In this document: in pieces, positions 37,901 through 50,900 of the stretch
How positions within the stretch are numbered: position 1 is the first letter of the stretch
How the letters are laid out: every line of letters starts with the position of its first letter
Source: Haliclona indistincta
Lineage: Eukaryota; Porifera; Demospongiae; Haplosclerida; Chalinidae
DNA: 64,000 nucleotides
Assembly: GCA_964017065.1 (NCBI GenBank)
Contig: OZ024792.1
Location: 6,133,754-6,197,753 of the forward strand
Direction of reading: 5' to 3'
Made by a program: the position numbers and the translations under genes
The notes under the pieces: generated by a model
What the model was told of the DNA's origin: nothing
What the model saw: only the letters and a program-made list of their open reading frames with translations
Database searches by the model: none

Positions 37901-40900
37901 ATGTGCTGTACAGTCCCTGCAGGACCACCTCGTCAGGTCTTTGGAGTTGCTGAGAGCTCTACATCAATAAATGTTACTTGGAGTGCTCCATCAACACCAA
38001 ATGGAGTGATCACTGAGTACCAACTCCAGTGTTCTGGTGGTGGACAAGTGTTCAACCGCACTGTGATGGAGACCACAACCACACTGAGTGGACTCCTACC
38101 ATACACCAACTACTCCTGTAGCATCACAGCTCACACCAGTGTTGGAGGAGGACCTGCAGCAACTACCAATGTGACTACTCTACAAGATGGTGAGTCTGAA
38201 TCTAATAGTCTGAATAAATTTTAATTAAGTGTCATTCCTGCAGTTCCTAGTGGACCACCTCAGAACTTTGCTATCTCTGTCAGTTCACATTTACTCACTC
38301 TCTCCTGGTATTCTCCTATCTCTTCACAACGTAATGGCATCATCATCAGCTATCTTATCACCTACCGCTCAGGAAGCAGCATCATCAACAGCACCAGAAC
38401 CAGCAGTACCAGTCTGACCATCACAGGACTGCAGCCATTCACCAACTACATCTGTAGCATCACAGCTCACACCAGTGTTGGAGGAGGACCTGCAGCAACT
38501 ACCAGTGTGACCACTCTACAAGATGGTGAGCACACTAAATTTTAAACATTGTTACAGCTTGTAGCTATTGTCGCTTACATAATAGTTCATGCTTGCTCTC
38601 TTTTGGTCTGCTCCTCCTTCCTCACAATGGAATGGAGTCATCATTGGTTATAATCTCACCTGCATTATTGATGGGATGACAAGTAGTATGAGTGTTTCAG
38701 AAACAAACCAGACTATAGTTATAGATCCATTCACTAACTACTCCTGTACTGTGAGAGCTGCAACTATAGTAGGAGATGGTCCTGCAACAGTAGCGATTAG
38801 TGGAGTCACTGATGAAGACAGTGAGTAATTCTCACTTGATACAGTTGTATATTCGTTTTCTATAAATTGTATAGTACCTGAAACACCTCCTCACAATCTG
38901 TCTGTAATATCTACTTCTTCATCATTTATTCTCTCATGGGAAGCACCTATAAAACCAAATGGAGTGATCATTAAGTATTTCCTTAACTGTTCTAATGGCA
39001 GCAAAAACTTCAATTGGATGGTGATGGGTTCGCAGACCTCAACCACACTGAGTGGACTCCTACCATACACCAACTACTCCTGTAGCATCACAGCTCACAC
39101 CAGTGCTGGAGGAGGACCTGCAGCAACTATCACTGTGACTACTGCAGAAGATAGTGAGCAGATAACTATTAAGTCTTCCTTTAATTTGTTTTAATTTTCA
39201 GTTCCTAGTGGAGCTCCTCAAGGTCTTGTATCATCAGTCACGTCTCGTACACTCACTTTCTTATTGCTTCCTCCTATCTTCTCACAACGTAATGGAGTCA
39301 TCATCAGCTATCTCATCACCTGCAGCTCAGGAGACAGAAACATCAACAGCACCAGAACCAGCAGTACCAGTGTGACCATCACAGGACTGCAGCCATTCAC
39401 CAACTATACCTGTAGCATCACAGCTCACACCAGTGTTGGAGGAGGACCTGCAGCAACTACCAGTGTGATGACTCTACAAGATGGTGAGCAGATATAGCAT
39501 GCTCTAGCAAGTCTTGTTTTATGCATTTAATCATGTTACGTAGTTCCTAGTGGACCTCCTCTAAGTCTCGTATCATCAGTCACATCTCGTACACTCACCC
39601 TCTCCTGGTCTCCTCCCCTTTCCTCACAACGTAATGGAGTCATCATCAGCTATGTCATCACCTGCAGCTCAGGAAGCAGCATCATCAACAGCACCAGAAC
39701 CAGCAGTACCAGTCTGACCATCACAGGACTGCAGCCATTCACCAACTACACCTGTTTTGTGAGTGCTGCAACAATCAGAGGAGATGGACCAGCTACATCA
39801 ATACATCATTTAATTACTGCAGAAGACAGTGAGATGATTCAACTTGATGCACTGTCAGTAAAGTTTATTCATTTGTTTTGTATTGTAGTACCAAATGGAT
39901 TTCCCAAAAACTTCACTATTTCTGCATTCACTACTCATACACTCACTCTCTCCTGGTCTCTTCCTCTTCCCTCACAACGTAATGGAGTCATCATCAGCTA
40001 TATCATCACCTGTAGCTCAGGAGGCAGCATCATCAACAGCACCAGAACCAGCAGTGCCAGTCTGACCATCACAGGACTGCAGCCATTCACCAACTACACC
40101 TGTTCAGTGAGAGCTGCAACAGTCAGAGGAGATGGTCCACCAGCAACAGTTAGTGGAGTCACTGATGAAGATGGTGAGTACATCATTCACTATAGCTACT
40201 GTGATATCACTCATGATGTGCTGTACAGTCCCTGCAGGACCACCTCGTCAGGTCTTTGTTATTGCTGAAAGCTCAACAACAATTACTCTATTATGGATGA
40301 CTCCAGCAACACCAAATGGAGTGATCACTGACTACCAACTCCAGTGTTCTGGTGGTGGACAAGTGTTCAACCGCACTGTGATGGAGACCACAACCACACT
40401 GAGTGGACTCCTACCATACACCAACTACTCCTGTAGCATCACAGCTCACACCAGTGCTGGAGGAGGACCTGCAGCAACTACCAGTGTGACCACTCTACAA
40501 GATGGTGAGCACACTAAATTTTAAACATTATTATAGCCTGTAGCTATTGTTGCTTACTTATAGTTCCTAGTGGTCCTCCGCAAAACTTTTTGTCATCAAC
40601 TACCTCTCACATGCTTGCTCTCTCTTGGTCTCCTCCTCCTTCCTCACAATGGAACGGAGTCATCATTGGTTATAATCTCACCTGCATTATTGATGGGATG
40701 ACAAGTAGTATGAGTGTTTCAGAAACAAACCAGACTATAGTTATAGATCCATTCACTAACTACTCCTGTACTGTGAGAGCTGCAACTATAGTAGGAGATG
40801 GTCCTGCAACAGTAGCGATTAGTGGAGTCACTGATGAAGACAGTGAGTAATTCTCACTTGATACAGTTGTATATTCGTTTTCTATAAATTGTATAGTACC

Positions 40901-43155
40901 TGAAACACCTCCTCACAATCTGTCTGTAATATCTACTTCTTCATCATTTATTCTCTCATGGGAAGCACCTATAAAACCAAATGGAGTGATCATTAAGTAT
41001 TTCCTTAACTGTTCTAATGGCAGCAAAAACTTCAATTGGATGGTGATGGGTTCGCAGACCTCAACCACACTGAGTGGACTCCTACCATACACCAACTACT
41101 CCTGTAGCATCACAGCTCACACCAGTGCTGGAGGAGGACCTGCAGCAACTATCACTGTGACTACTGCAGAAGATAGTGAGCAGATAACTATTAAAGTCTT
41201 CCTTTCATTTATTTTAATTTTCAGTTCCTAGTGGAGCTCCTCAAGGTCTTGTATCGTCAGTCACGTCTCTTACACTCACTTTCTTATTGCTTCCTCCTAT
41301 CTTCTCACAACGTAACGGAGTCATCATCAGCTATCTCATCACCTGCAGCTCAGGAGGCAGCATCATCAACAGCACCAGAACCAGCAGTACCAGTCTGACC
41401 ATCACAGGACTGCAGCCATTCACCAACTACACCTGTTCTGTGAGAGCTGCAACGATCAGAGGAGATGGACCAGCTGCAACAGTTAGTGGAGTCACTGATG
41501 AAGATGGTGAGTACATCATTCACTATAGCTACTGTGATATCACTCATGATGTGCTGTACAGTCCCTGCAGGACCACCTCGTCAGGTCTTTGTTATTCCTG
41601 AAAATTCAAAAACGATTACGTTTATTTGGAGTGCTCCAGAAATACCAAATGGAGCGATCACTGAGTACCAGGTCCAGTGTTCTGGTGGTGGACAAGTATT
41701 CAGCCACAGTCTGATGGAGGTTACCACCACGCTGAGTGGACTCCTACCATACATCAGCTACTCCTGTAGCATCACAGCTTACACCAGTGTTGGAGGAGGA
41801 CCTGCAGCAAATTTTACAGTTCATACATTGCAGGACAGTAAGTATAAGGTTGTTGCTAGTTGCTGATTGTCTTTAGCTCCCAGTGGACCTCCTCACAGCT
41901 TCAGGATTGCAGTCACTTCTACTATCATCACTCTAATCTGGTCTCCTCCTCTCCTCTCACAGCGTAATGGAGTCATCATCACCTATCTCATCAACTGCAC
42001 AGTTGGTGGTGTGAAAAGAAGTATTAGACAAGATGGAATGATTCTCAAATTGTTTACAGAACCGTTCACTAACTACTCCTGTACTGTGAGTGCTGCAACT
42101 AGTGTAGGAGATGGTCCTGCAACAGTAGCGATTAGTGGAGTCACTGATGAAGACGGTGAGTGAGCTTCTATCAGAGTTGTGCTATTTATGATACATTGTT
42201 TTTTCCAGTACCATCATGTCCTTGTAATCTATCTGGAATATCTAATAATTCTATGTCGCTTTCTTTTATGTGGGATGCATCTTTGAAACCAAATGGTGTA
42301 ATCACCAAATATGTCTTCTTGTGTTCTGGAGGTAGAATGGAACATGTCATCAGCATCACTGGTTCACAGACCACAACCACACTGAGTGGACTCCTACCAT
42401 ACACCAACTACTCCTGTAGCATCACAGCTCACACCAGTGTTGGAGGAGGACCTGCAGCAACTACCAGTGTGACCACTCTACAAGATGGTAAGCAGATATA
42501 CCATGTTCTAGCAAGTCTTGGTTTTTGTAATGTTACATATAGTTCCTAGTGGACCTCCTCAAAGTCTTGTATCATCAGTCACCTCTGATGTACTCACACT
42601 GTTCTGGTCTCCTCCTCTTCCCTCACAACGTAATGGAGTCATCATCAGCTATCTCCTCACCTGCAGCTCAGGAGGCAGCATCATCAACAGCACCAGAACC
42701 AGCAGTACTAGTCTGACCATCACAGGACTGCAGCCATTCACCAACTACACCTGTTCTGTGAGAGCTAAAACAATCATAGGAGATGGACCAGCTGCAGTGA
42801 AAACAGTAGAAACTCAAGAAGAGAGTAAGTTCCTAGTATTTTTAACAGATGATAATAATATCCTTGCTCTATAGTTGCTTCAAGTACAACTCAGCATATC
42901 ATAGTAGCAGTGACTACCTTCTTGATCACGTGTGTTGGCACATTTTTGGTCACTGGTTGTTTGTGTTTGCTAGTATTGAAGAGGTTTTTTAAAGATCAGA
43001 AAAAGCAACAAGCTCATGATAATAAAATGTCTGCAGTGGTATCATATGAAATGGTGAACACTGAGAAAACAACAGAGGCTGAGTATGAGGTTATAGACCA
43101 TCACAAGAAAGGAGTGACCCTTGAAGAGAACCCAGCTTACTCTGTTCATGCTTAA
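34980..43155 (+). CDS. g6: Ig/FN3 receptor with long FN3 array and tyrosine tail
   Basis: Twenty-four exons, about 2223 residues without the broken one. Signal and Ser/Thr stalk 34980-35235; Ig-like 35330-35644, 35706-36017, 36064-36375, 36420-36728; Trp-less Ig-like 36774-37115; FN3 37178-37522, 37580-37858, 37914-38189, 38244-38525, 38586-38820 (broken), 38875-39153, 39202-39483, 39544-39828, 39889-40173, 40229-40504, 40564-40842, 40897-41175, 41225-41506, 41562-41837, 41877-42155, 42209-42487, 42543-42824; membrane and tail 42875-43155. All phase 1. The first nine exons are a direct duplicate of the g5 5' part. The tail has VSYEMV (fits the ITIM pattern), EAEYEVI and NPAY. Plasma-membrane receptor; ligand unknown. 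The FN3 array has grown by a 2-kb tandem duplication. Confidence 0.9.
38522..41440 (+). repeat. Tandem duplication of FN3 exons in g6
   Basis: 38522-39400 and 40501-41430 are nearly identical at offsets of 1979-2022 bases, including introns. The exon pair 38875-39153 / 40897-41175 encodes the same protein. The offset changes by 43 because the first copy lost 44 bases and gained one. Confidence 0.8.
38586..38820 (+). pseudogene. FN3 exon of g6 with 44-base deletion
   Basis: The intact twin is 40564-40842 (279 bases). Here 44 bases just after the acceptor are gone, leaving 235. The reading frame from the acceptor now reaches TAA within about 22 codons. The remainder still reads as FN3 in another frame. 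The exon is phase 1-1, so skipping keeps the frame. Confidence 0.82.
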
Positions 43156-44110
43156 TAATAATCTACTCATGAAATACTGAATTCAAATGACTTACTTGTT
43201 AGCATAAATATGAAGTTTGGAAACATGACTAGGTAGTACAATATTAGCAGTGTGTAGCTAGAGATTGTGTCTTTACTTCATTTACTATTATTCTGAAATT
43301 AAAATGCCTGTTCTCAACTTCGTGATAATTGTAAGACACACAATCACGTGGGAGAACGTTACCAAATCTCCCACTCTCATTTTTATCAAGGAAAGACACA
43401 TGAGGTCATGTTCATCATTAGTACTGTAAGCTAAGTAATGCATTGTGTTTTTACTGATCCGGTGTGCAAAATTGTATTGTGCATTTAATACACATTCTTT
43501 TTGTTAGTTGGTTATGGTGATCATCAGAGGGTTGTATCACTATCAACAGCAGCAATATAGTTATCTCAATAATTTAGTTTTTACTGGTAAGAGTTTAGTT
43601 TATGCCAGCTATAGTTGACAACCACTTAGACATGCCTCCATCTGGACGACCAGAAGACTACTTGATGATCAGCTGATGACCGGAAGACTAGAAGCACATC
43701 GCCATTATCCTATCAACAGTCTTCTTGATACTAACTATCATATCTTATGCAGCCACAAAGTCAATGATGGAGATCATTGTATAAAGTGTAGTGTTATGTT
43801 TATTTAAAGTAAAATTTGTGCACACAGGAAGTTGGTGTTCGTCTGCTATGGTCAGCTATTGCTCAATCTCTGTGTTGCTCTATTGGGACTGTATGTACTT
43901 CATGCTGGTTGTGTTCATGGCGAGCCATTAGCCTGTACCTGAAACTAGTGCTGGAGTACACAATCACTCACTATAGCATGAGTACTTCATTGCTTATGGG
44001 CAGTTATTTCAATCTTCGTGGTTCTGTTCTCATTCCTAACTTATACATGAACTCTAGTGTGTGAGTACACATGTGTACATCGTTAGATACCCACTTCGAA
44101 TGTTATTGTT
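43156..44110. other. g6-g7 spacer, no gene supported
   Basis: Contains the g6 3' UTR with the 27-nt hairpin (43348-43374). An open frame around 43816-44064 has no recognisable domain and is not called. Confidence 0.4.
43348..43374 (+). promoter_or_regulatory. Conserved 27-nt hairpin 193 bases after g6 stop
   Basis: Arms GTGGGAGA and TCTCCCAC with an 11-base loop, as after g2, g4 and g8. Here no receptor start follows within 1.6 kb, so the hairpin travels with the 3' end rather than with the next promoter. Confidence 0.62.
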
Positions 44111-44146
44111 CTACCATGCAGTTACCACTGTGATTGATGGACCGCA

Positions 44147-44565
44147 GCGCAACAACCAGCCAGTTGACACATCACTACATAGAGTTTGAGTGTCAGATAC
44201 ATTTGTTGCACTAAGCTTTTTCACAAAATAATAGTCTCACACTCTGTATCACTCAGCATGATAGTGGAGAGTATTGCTACACTGCTAGTTCAGTAGTATA
44301 TTGAAGGAAGTCAGCCTAGCTAGACCAGAAGATTGTGTTTAAGTAAAAGCCAAAACTAATGGTGAGTACATGTACCTCGAATAATAAATAAAAGTTTTCT
44401 TGCTTAACAACAGTCACCATTTCTGGAAATTTTGAGAATATACGAATTGGCAGCTCTGTACAATTATTGTGTAGTGCTTCTAATCTGATGGACAGTGCTA
44501 TCAAGTGGTTATCTCATGATGGGTCAGTGTTGAACAGCTCAGGTGTTCTGATACTACAGTCACAT
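44147..44565 (+). pseudogene. Decayed Ig exons of a lost receptor gene
   Basis: 44147-44363 is a degraded copy of the Ig exon seen at 57698-58036 (shared AACAACCAGCCAGTTGAC and GATAGTGGAGAGTATTGC) with indels and stops. 44413-44562 matches the start of the next Ig exon (46847 or 58091) and then breaks off after CTACAGTCA. Same strand and order as in intact genes, so this is the remnant of a deleted receptor. Confidence 0.75.
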
Positions 44566-44715
44566 AATAAGCACTGATACCACAGTCATGCTCATGGATA
44601 TTTTCTCTTTTACATGCCTTTCATGGCAATTTTAGCATATTAAATTGCCACATTACAAATTTAATGTTGGACTTGTTTATCTTACATATCTGCCAAAACA
44701 CTAAATCATTGAAAG

Positions 44716-44977
44716 AACGGAGGGAATTTACTGCTGTAGCTTTTCACCTACGACTGGAATCAAAGCTTTGCAGTTGGATTTGCAGTGAATACCGTGTGGC
44801 TTTCCACTAAAATTAAATACACGTGGTATCAGCGTGATATAGTGACCGAATGAGCATATTAATAAAATATTATTATTTTTTACCCGCACAACTTGTACTG
44901 TCGGAGCGCTCTGACCGCTGTACCGCTGCGGTTGCGACGGCCCTGAACTAGCAACTACGAAGATTTGAAGAAGAGCG
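44716..44977 (+). promoter_or_regulatory. Class I promoter / 5' UTR of g7
   Basis: Matches the regions before g8 and g2, including the GC-rich block GCGGTTGCGACGGCCCTGA. This copy has a small internal duplication (CCGCTGTACCGCTGCGG) not present in the other two. Confidence 0.55.
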
Positions 44978-47900
44978 ATGTTGCAACAGTCATCACTAAC
45001 CTTGTTAGTGACACTGTTAGCTGCTGTGATGAACGGAGCACAGTATAGCTCATCTGCTGATGTGTGCAAGAATTGTAAGTATTTCTTTACTTGTTCTGTA
45101 TCTGATGTGTTGCTGTTCTTCAGGTACCATCAGTGACCTGATGATTACTCCATCACACAATATCACTATTGAGTCTGGTACTACTGTATCACTGAACTGC
45201 ACTGCTAAGCATACAAGTTATCAAGATTGCTCGATGTGTTTGGTGTGGAAGCATGATGACAGGCTTCTCTCTGATGTGATGTTTACAACGATCAATGAAA
45301 CATTGAGTAGTACATTACAACTCACTGTTAACATAAGTACCCAAGGAGAGTATAGCTGCCAGACAAATGAGACAGATACAGAGATAGTAAAGTCAATAGA
45401 CATCACAGCAGCCAGTTAGTGAGAATAAACGTGCAATACATGTATGTAAGATTGATGAATTGTCTTTTACAGGTGTCTCAATCAAAGGGACATATACTAA
45501 CATTCGTATTGGTAATACGACTATCATCACTTGTATGATAGCACCGCTTCCATTGAATACAACCTACAAATGGCTGTTGTCAAATGGGCTAGTGATGAAT
45601 AGTTCGGATGTTCTGAAACTTATAGGAAACCACACCATTGATGAGAGCAAATTTACATGTCTAGTGAATTCACCCCATCTGTACTCTCCTATTCAAAAGA
45701 CTATTACTGTCACTGTACAAGGTATGTAGAGTATACACTTAATACATCACAGACACTGTACTCAACACATTGTGCAGGTACTACTGTTTCTGATGTTAGT
45801 TTAAGTGAAGAGAACATATCTGCTCTCAAAAGAACTAATAACATAATGATCAGTTGTACAATCACTCTCAACAATACCATTGGACCTAATTACAGTGCAC
45901 TGAATGTCACATGGACACACAATGGCTCTCAATCTACAATGCTTCAAGCTAATCCAATTGGAATGAGTGGAGAGCCATCATTGATGCTCACTAGTGAATT
46001 AACAATTGACAGTAATGAATTCACAGACAGTGGCAGCTACTGTTGTGTTGCTGGAGTGATTGGATCTGGTGACTCAAATAAGATGGGCTGTGTCACATTA
46101 AATGTGCTAGGTAAAAATTAATACATCACCAATAATTATTTTTTAAATCATTGTTATACACAGATATCAGCATATCAGGAGAACACTCAGATCTAACTGT
46201 TGGAACAACATATAATATTACTTGCAGTGTACCAGGTCTTGATGACTCTAGTGCCATAATGTGGACTAGTAGTGCAGCTGCTGTCCTTGTTTCAACAACA
46301 AACACTCTCACACTGCAGTCAGTGAATAACACATTGAATGGAACTGAGTTCACATGTTCAGTAAACTCATCAAAACTGTACAGTTCTGGAATGAAGAAAA
46401 TTACTGTCACCATACTAGGTATGTTTTTAATTAAAGTTACACAAACAATAAAATTAAAAAGATTTCTATCGAAATCAAAATGATGTAGGGTTGTGAAATC
46501 TACCACTGGTCCACAATGTAAACTAACAAGGAACAAGCATGGAATGGTAACACGATTGACTTGCTAACAGACCATAGATCCCTACATCTGTGGCTGTACA
46601 TAAGATCAATCTTTTGTCACAAGCTGATTGCATGTTAGGTGTCAGTCAACAGCAATTAGCTGAACTAGCTATAGCCAACCACAGCAGCCACTGATGTAGG
46701 GATCTATGGTCTGTTGGCAAGTCAATCGTGTTACCATTCCATGTTTGTTCCTTGTTAGTTTACATTGCGGACCAGTAGTAGATTTCACAACCCTACATCC
46801 TTTTTAATTTTCTTTATTAACTGAATTTACCTTAAACAAACTTCAGACACAATTACAATTAGTGGCAATTTAAAGAATATACCAATTGGCAGCTCTGTAC
46901 AGCTGATGTGCAGAACACCAAATTTGACAAGCAGTGCTATCAAGTGGTTATCTCATGATGGGTCAGTGTTGAACAGCTCAGGTGTTCTGATACTACAGTC
47001 AGTGAACTACACTATCAATGGAACAATGATCACATGCTCAGTGAACTCACCACAACTGATAAACACCATCAATGAGACCATCACACTTACTGTACAAGGT
47101 GAGAGACATTTGATATTACATGCAGCATTGGTCACTCATCTCTGCAGCAACATCAGTTACTCAAGCCACTATTATCAATCCACCATTATATGTTGTTGAT
47201 GGTGACCAGAATGTTGAGCTGCAGTGTACTGTCACACTGAGTAGCACCATTGGACCAGACTACAGTGCTCTCAGTATTGACTGGAGAGACAGCACTGACA
47301 CTATCATCAACAACTGCTCCAGCCCCCAGCCACATGGGAACACACAGATCAGTGACACCTTCTCTTGTAACCTGACACTAGCCACTATCTCAGCTACTAG
47401 TGCAGGACTGTACACCTGTAATGCTGCTATTACTGGAATTAGTGGTGTTAGTACTGATTCATTTGACCTTTCAGTACAAGGTTTGAAAATAAAGGTGCTG
47501 ATGGTAAATCATAAAATTATTTGTATTACACACAGGATCTCTCCAGAATGCTAATCTCCTCACACCAGAGAATGCTGTTCTTGGACAGTTGTCTGTGCTC
47601 ACTTGTGAAGTGCACACTTCATTACCAGTCACCATTAACCTGCTCTCAGTCCAGTGGATGCACAGAGGGAGTCTGGTCACTGGTAGTGGTGGGTTTGTAC
47701 TAAAGCAAGGATCAGGGCCAGGTGCTTCAGTGTATGTGACTGAGTTGACTCTGAGTGAGACTACTGTTGAGAGCTCAGGACTGTACTCCTGTCGTGTGTC
47801 TACTGACAGACAACAAGTAACAGCTGAAGCCAACCTCACTGTAGCATGTGAGTGGATTGAGATAAGATGTCATCATTTGATTGTCTCTTACAGATTCTCA

Positions 47901-50900
47901 TATTGATGTTCACACTGGACCATCCAATGGATTCCCCTCACAACCTCTACTGGATACCAGTACTAGACTGAACTGCTCTGTTACACTCCATCCTCAGCTC
48001 AACCAGCTCACCATCCTCACCATCCAGTACCAGTGGTCCTCTAATGGTGTGACAAGAGGCAGTGAACAGGAACTAGTGCTGCCCAACTTGAGTCCAGCTG
48101 ATGCTACAACCTACTCCTGCACAGCGACAGTCTCTTCAGCTAACCCAGGAGAACACCTGATCAGACAAATCAATAATCAGTCAATGTATGACCTCAGAGC
48201 AAAAGGTGTGTCAATATTCAATGTGATCTTTTAATTTTTTCACAGTTCCAGCTCCAATTGCTCATCTCTCACCTGGTGGTAGAGGAGTTTATTATTCTGG
48301 AGAAGATCTCAATGTAACATGTATCAGTAGTGTAGTGGGTGCAGTGTTCACTTGGAGAACAGTTAATTTTTTAACACAGCAACCATTGATCATACCAAAT
48401 ACTACTGTGAGCAGTGGTAGCAATACCAGTGTACTCATTCTCAGACCAATCAGAGTCAGTGATCCTGTTCTAGTGGACTTTATTTGTGCAGTAGCATTTC
48501 CTGAGAATATGAACATCATCGGAAGTACATCTTTCACTTTAGTCAATATAAATGGTAAGATTATTTTTGTTGTACAAGTGTGGCTGTCATTATTTGCAAT
48601 TTCCAGTTCCATCATTGAGTCTGTCAGTTTCTTCCAATACTAGTACAGTACTGGATATCAGTGGATACAATTCTTTCACTGTACAGTGCGGAGGAACATT
48701 TAGTCCTAGCTCTCATCAATCAGGAGAATCACTTTCATTCATGTTAACCAGAAACAGTGTATCAGTCACTGATGGGCTTTCAACTAGTCCAGTGATGTCA
48801 ACAGGAGATACAGTCTCTCAGAGCAGCTCAGTACAGCAGACTGCATCCTCAGGTCCAGCCACACTAGTCTACAACTGCACTGTTGAGTTTAGCATCAGTG
48901 GATCACTCATTACTACTGCCAGTAACACAACACAGGTCATTGTGAAGGGTGAGCTAGCCTTGTATACCATTGGCCCACATGCATCTCTCCTCTCAACCTA
49001 CCTGGAACAGGTCCCTCACTACCAGCAGCTCCAGTAGTAGTGGCACCAGTGACTACACCAGCATCTGCTGTGATACAATGGAGTGTTCCTGTAGTGACCT
49101 ACTCTCCTGAACAATACACTGTCTACTACACTACCAACAGCAGTGGCTGTCCTACCAACTCAGATGAGGGCTACAACAAGAGTGTGACTGTTTATGGTCT
49201 CAACCACACTGACTTCTTCACCATAAGAGACCAGCAGTACAATGTGACACTGTACAATCTTCATCCTTACACAGTGTACTGCTATAAAGTAGTGGCTACT
49301 AACACTAAGGGAAGGAATGAGTCTATGATGATGTTTTTTCAAAGTGATAAGTTTAATATGCATCATCTCTACTGTTTGCTTACTGTTCAACTTTTCAGCT
49401 CTTAGTGGACCTCCTGAGAACTTTATCATCTTAACTACATCTCGTAACATTACTCTCTCCTGGTCTCCCCCTCTCTCACAACGTATTGGAGTCATCATCA
49501 GCTATCTCATCACCTACAGCTCAAGAGGCAGCATCATCAACAGCACCAGAACCAGCAGTACCAGTCTGACCATCACAGGACTGCAGCCATTCACCAACTA
49601 CACCTGTTCTGTGAGAGCAGCAACAATAGTGGGAGATGGACCAGCTGCAGTGAGGACTATATTAACACATGAGGAGAGTAAGTGTTTGTCTTCAGTTCCT
49701 CTTCAAATAATGAATATTCTGTTCTTTTTCTAGAACCAGGATCAGCTCCAGATATGATTGTGATTAAAACTAGAACTTCAAAGAGTGTTACACTCACTTG
49801 GAAGCCCCCAACAGAGCCTAATGGAATCATCACTGAATATCGATTCCAGTGCTCTGGAGAAAATAATGTGGTCAACAGCAATGTAGTGGGATCACAGACT
49901 ACAACCACACTGAGTGGACTCCTACCATACACCAGCTACTCCTGTAGCATCACAGCTCACACCAGTGTTGGAGGAGGACCTGCAGCAACTACCAGTGTGA
50001 CTACTCTACAAGATGGTTAGTCTGAATCTAATAGTTTTTTCTGTATTCAAGTGTAACTCATTCAGTTCCCAGTGGACCACCTCAGAACTTCACTGTCTCA
50101 GTAACTTCTCGTAGTATTGCTTTCTCTTGGTCTCCTCCACTCCTCTTACAACGTAATGGAGTCATCACTGGCTATAATCTAACCTGTACTGTTGGTGGAG
50201 TGACCGTTAGTGCCAGATTTAGTGTTACTAGTCTGAACACATCAGTAGAGCCATTCACTAACTACTCCTGTACTGTGAGGGCAGCAACAGTTGTAGGAGA
50301 TGGTCCTGCAACAGAAGCAATTAATAGAGCCACTGATGAAGACAGTGAGTGTTTCTCACTAATGCTTTTCATTGTGTTTTTCTGTCTTTACAGAACCGGA
50401 ATCACCTCCCAATGATCTTTCTGGAGTTTCAAAAAATTCTACATCAATATTTCTTAATTGGAATATACCTCAGAAACCAAATGGAGTGATTACTCATTAT
50501 GAGCTCTACTCATTTGGTGGTGGTCGAGTGTTCAATCACACTGTGATGGAGACCACAACCACACTGAGTGGACTCCTACCATACACCAACTACTCCTGTA
50601 GCATCACAGCTCACACCAGTGTTGGAGGAGGACCTGCAGCAACTACCAGTGTGACTACTCTACAAGATGGTAAGCTTGAATGGTTCTACTAATACTAATA
50701 GTAAATTCATTAATTTGTTTAGTCCCTGGTGGTCCTCCTCAAAATTTTTCCATCACTGGCACTTCTCACACACTCAATTTTTCCTGGTTTCCTCCTCCTT
50801 CTTTACAACATAATGGAGTCATAACAGACTATAATCTCACTTGCACTGTTGGTGGAATGATTAATAGTAACAGAGTGAATGATACTAGTTTTGTCATACC

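Noticed and set aside
43816..44064. Cys-rich open frame of 82 codons between g6 and g7.
   Set aside because: Single copy, no domain, no matching splice context; chance open frame likely.
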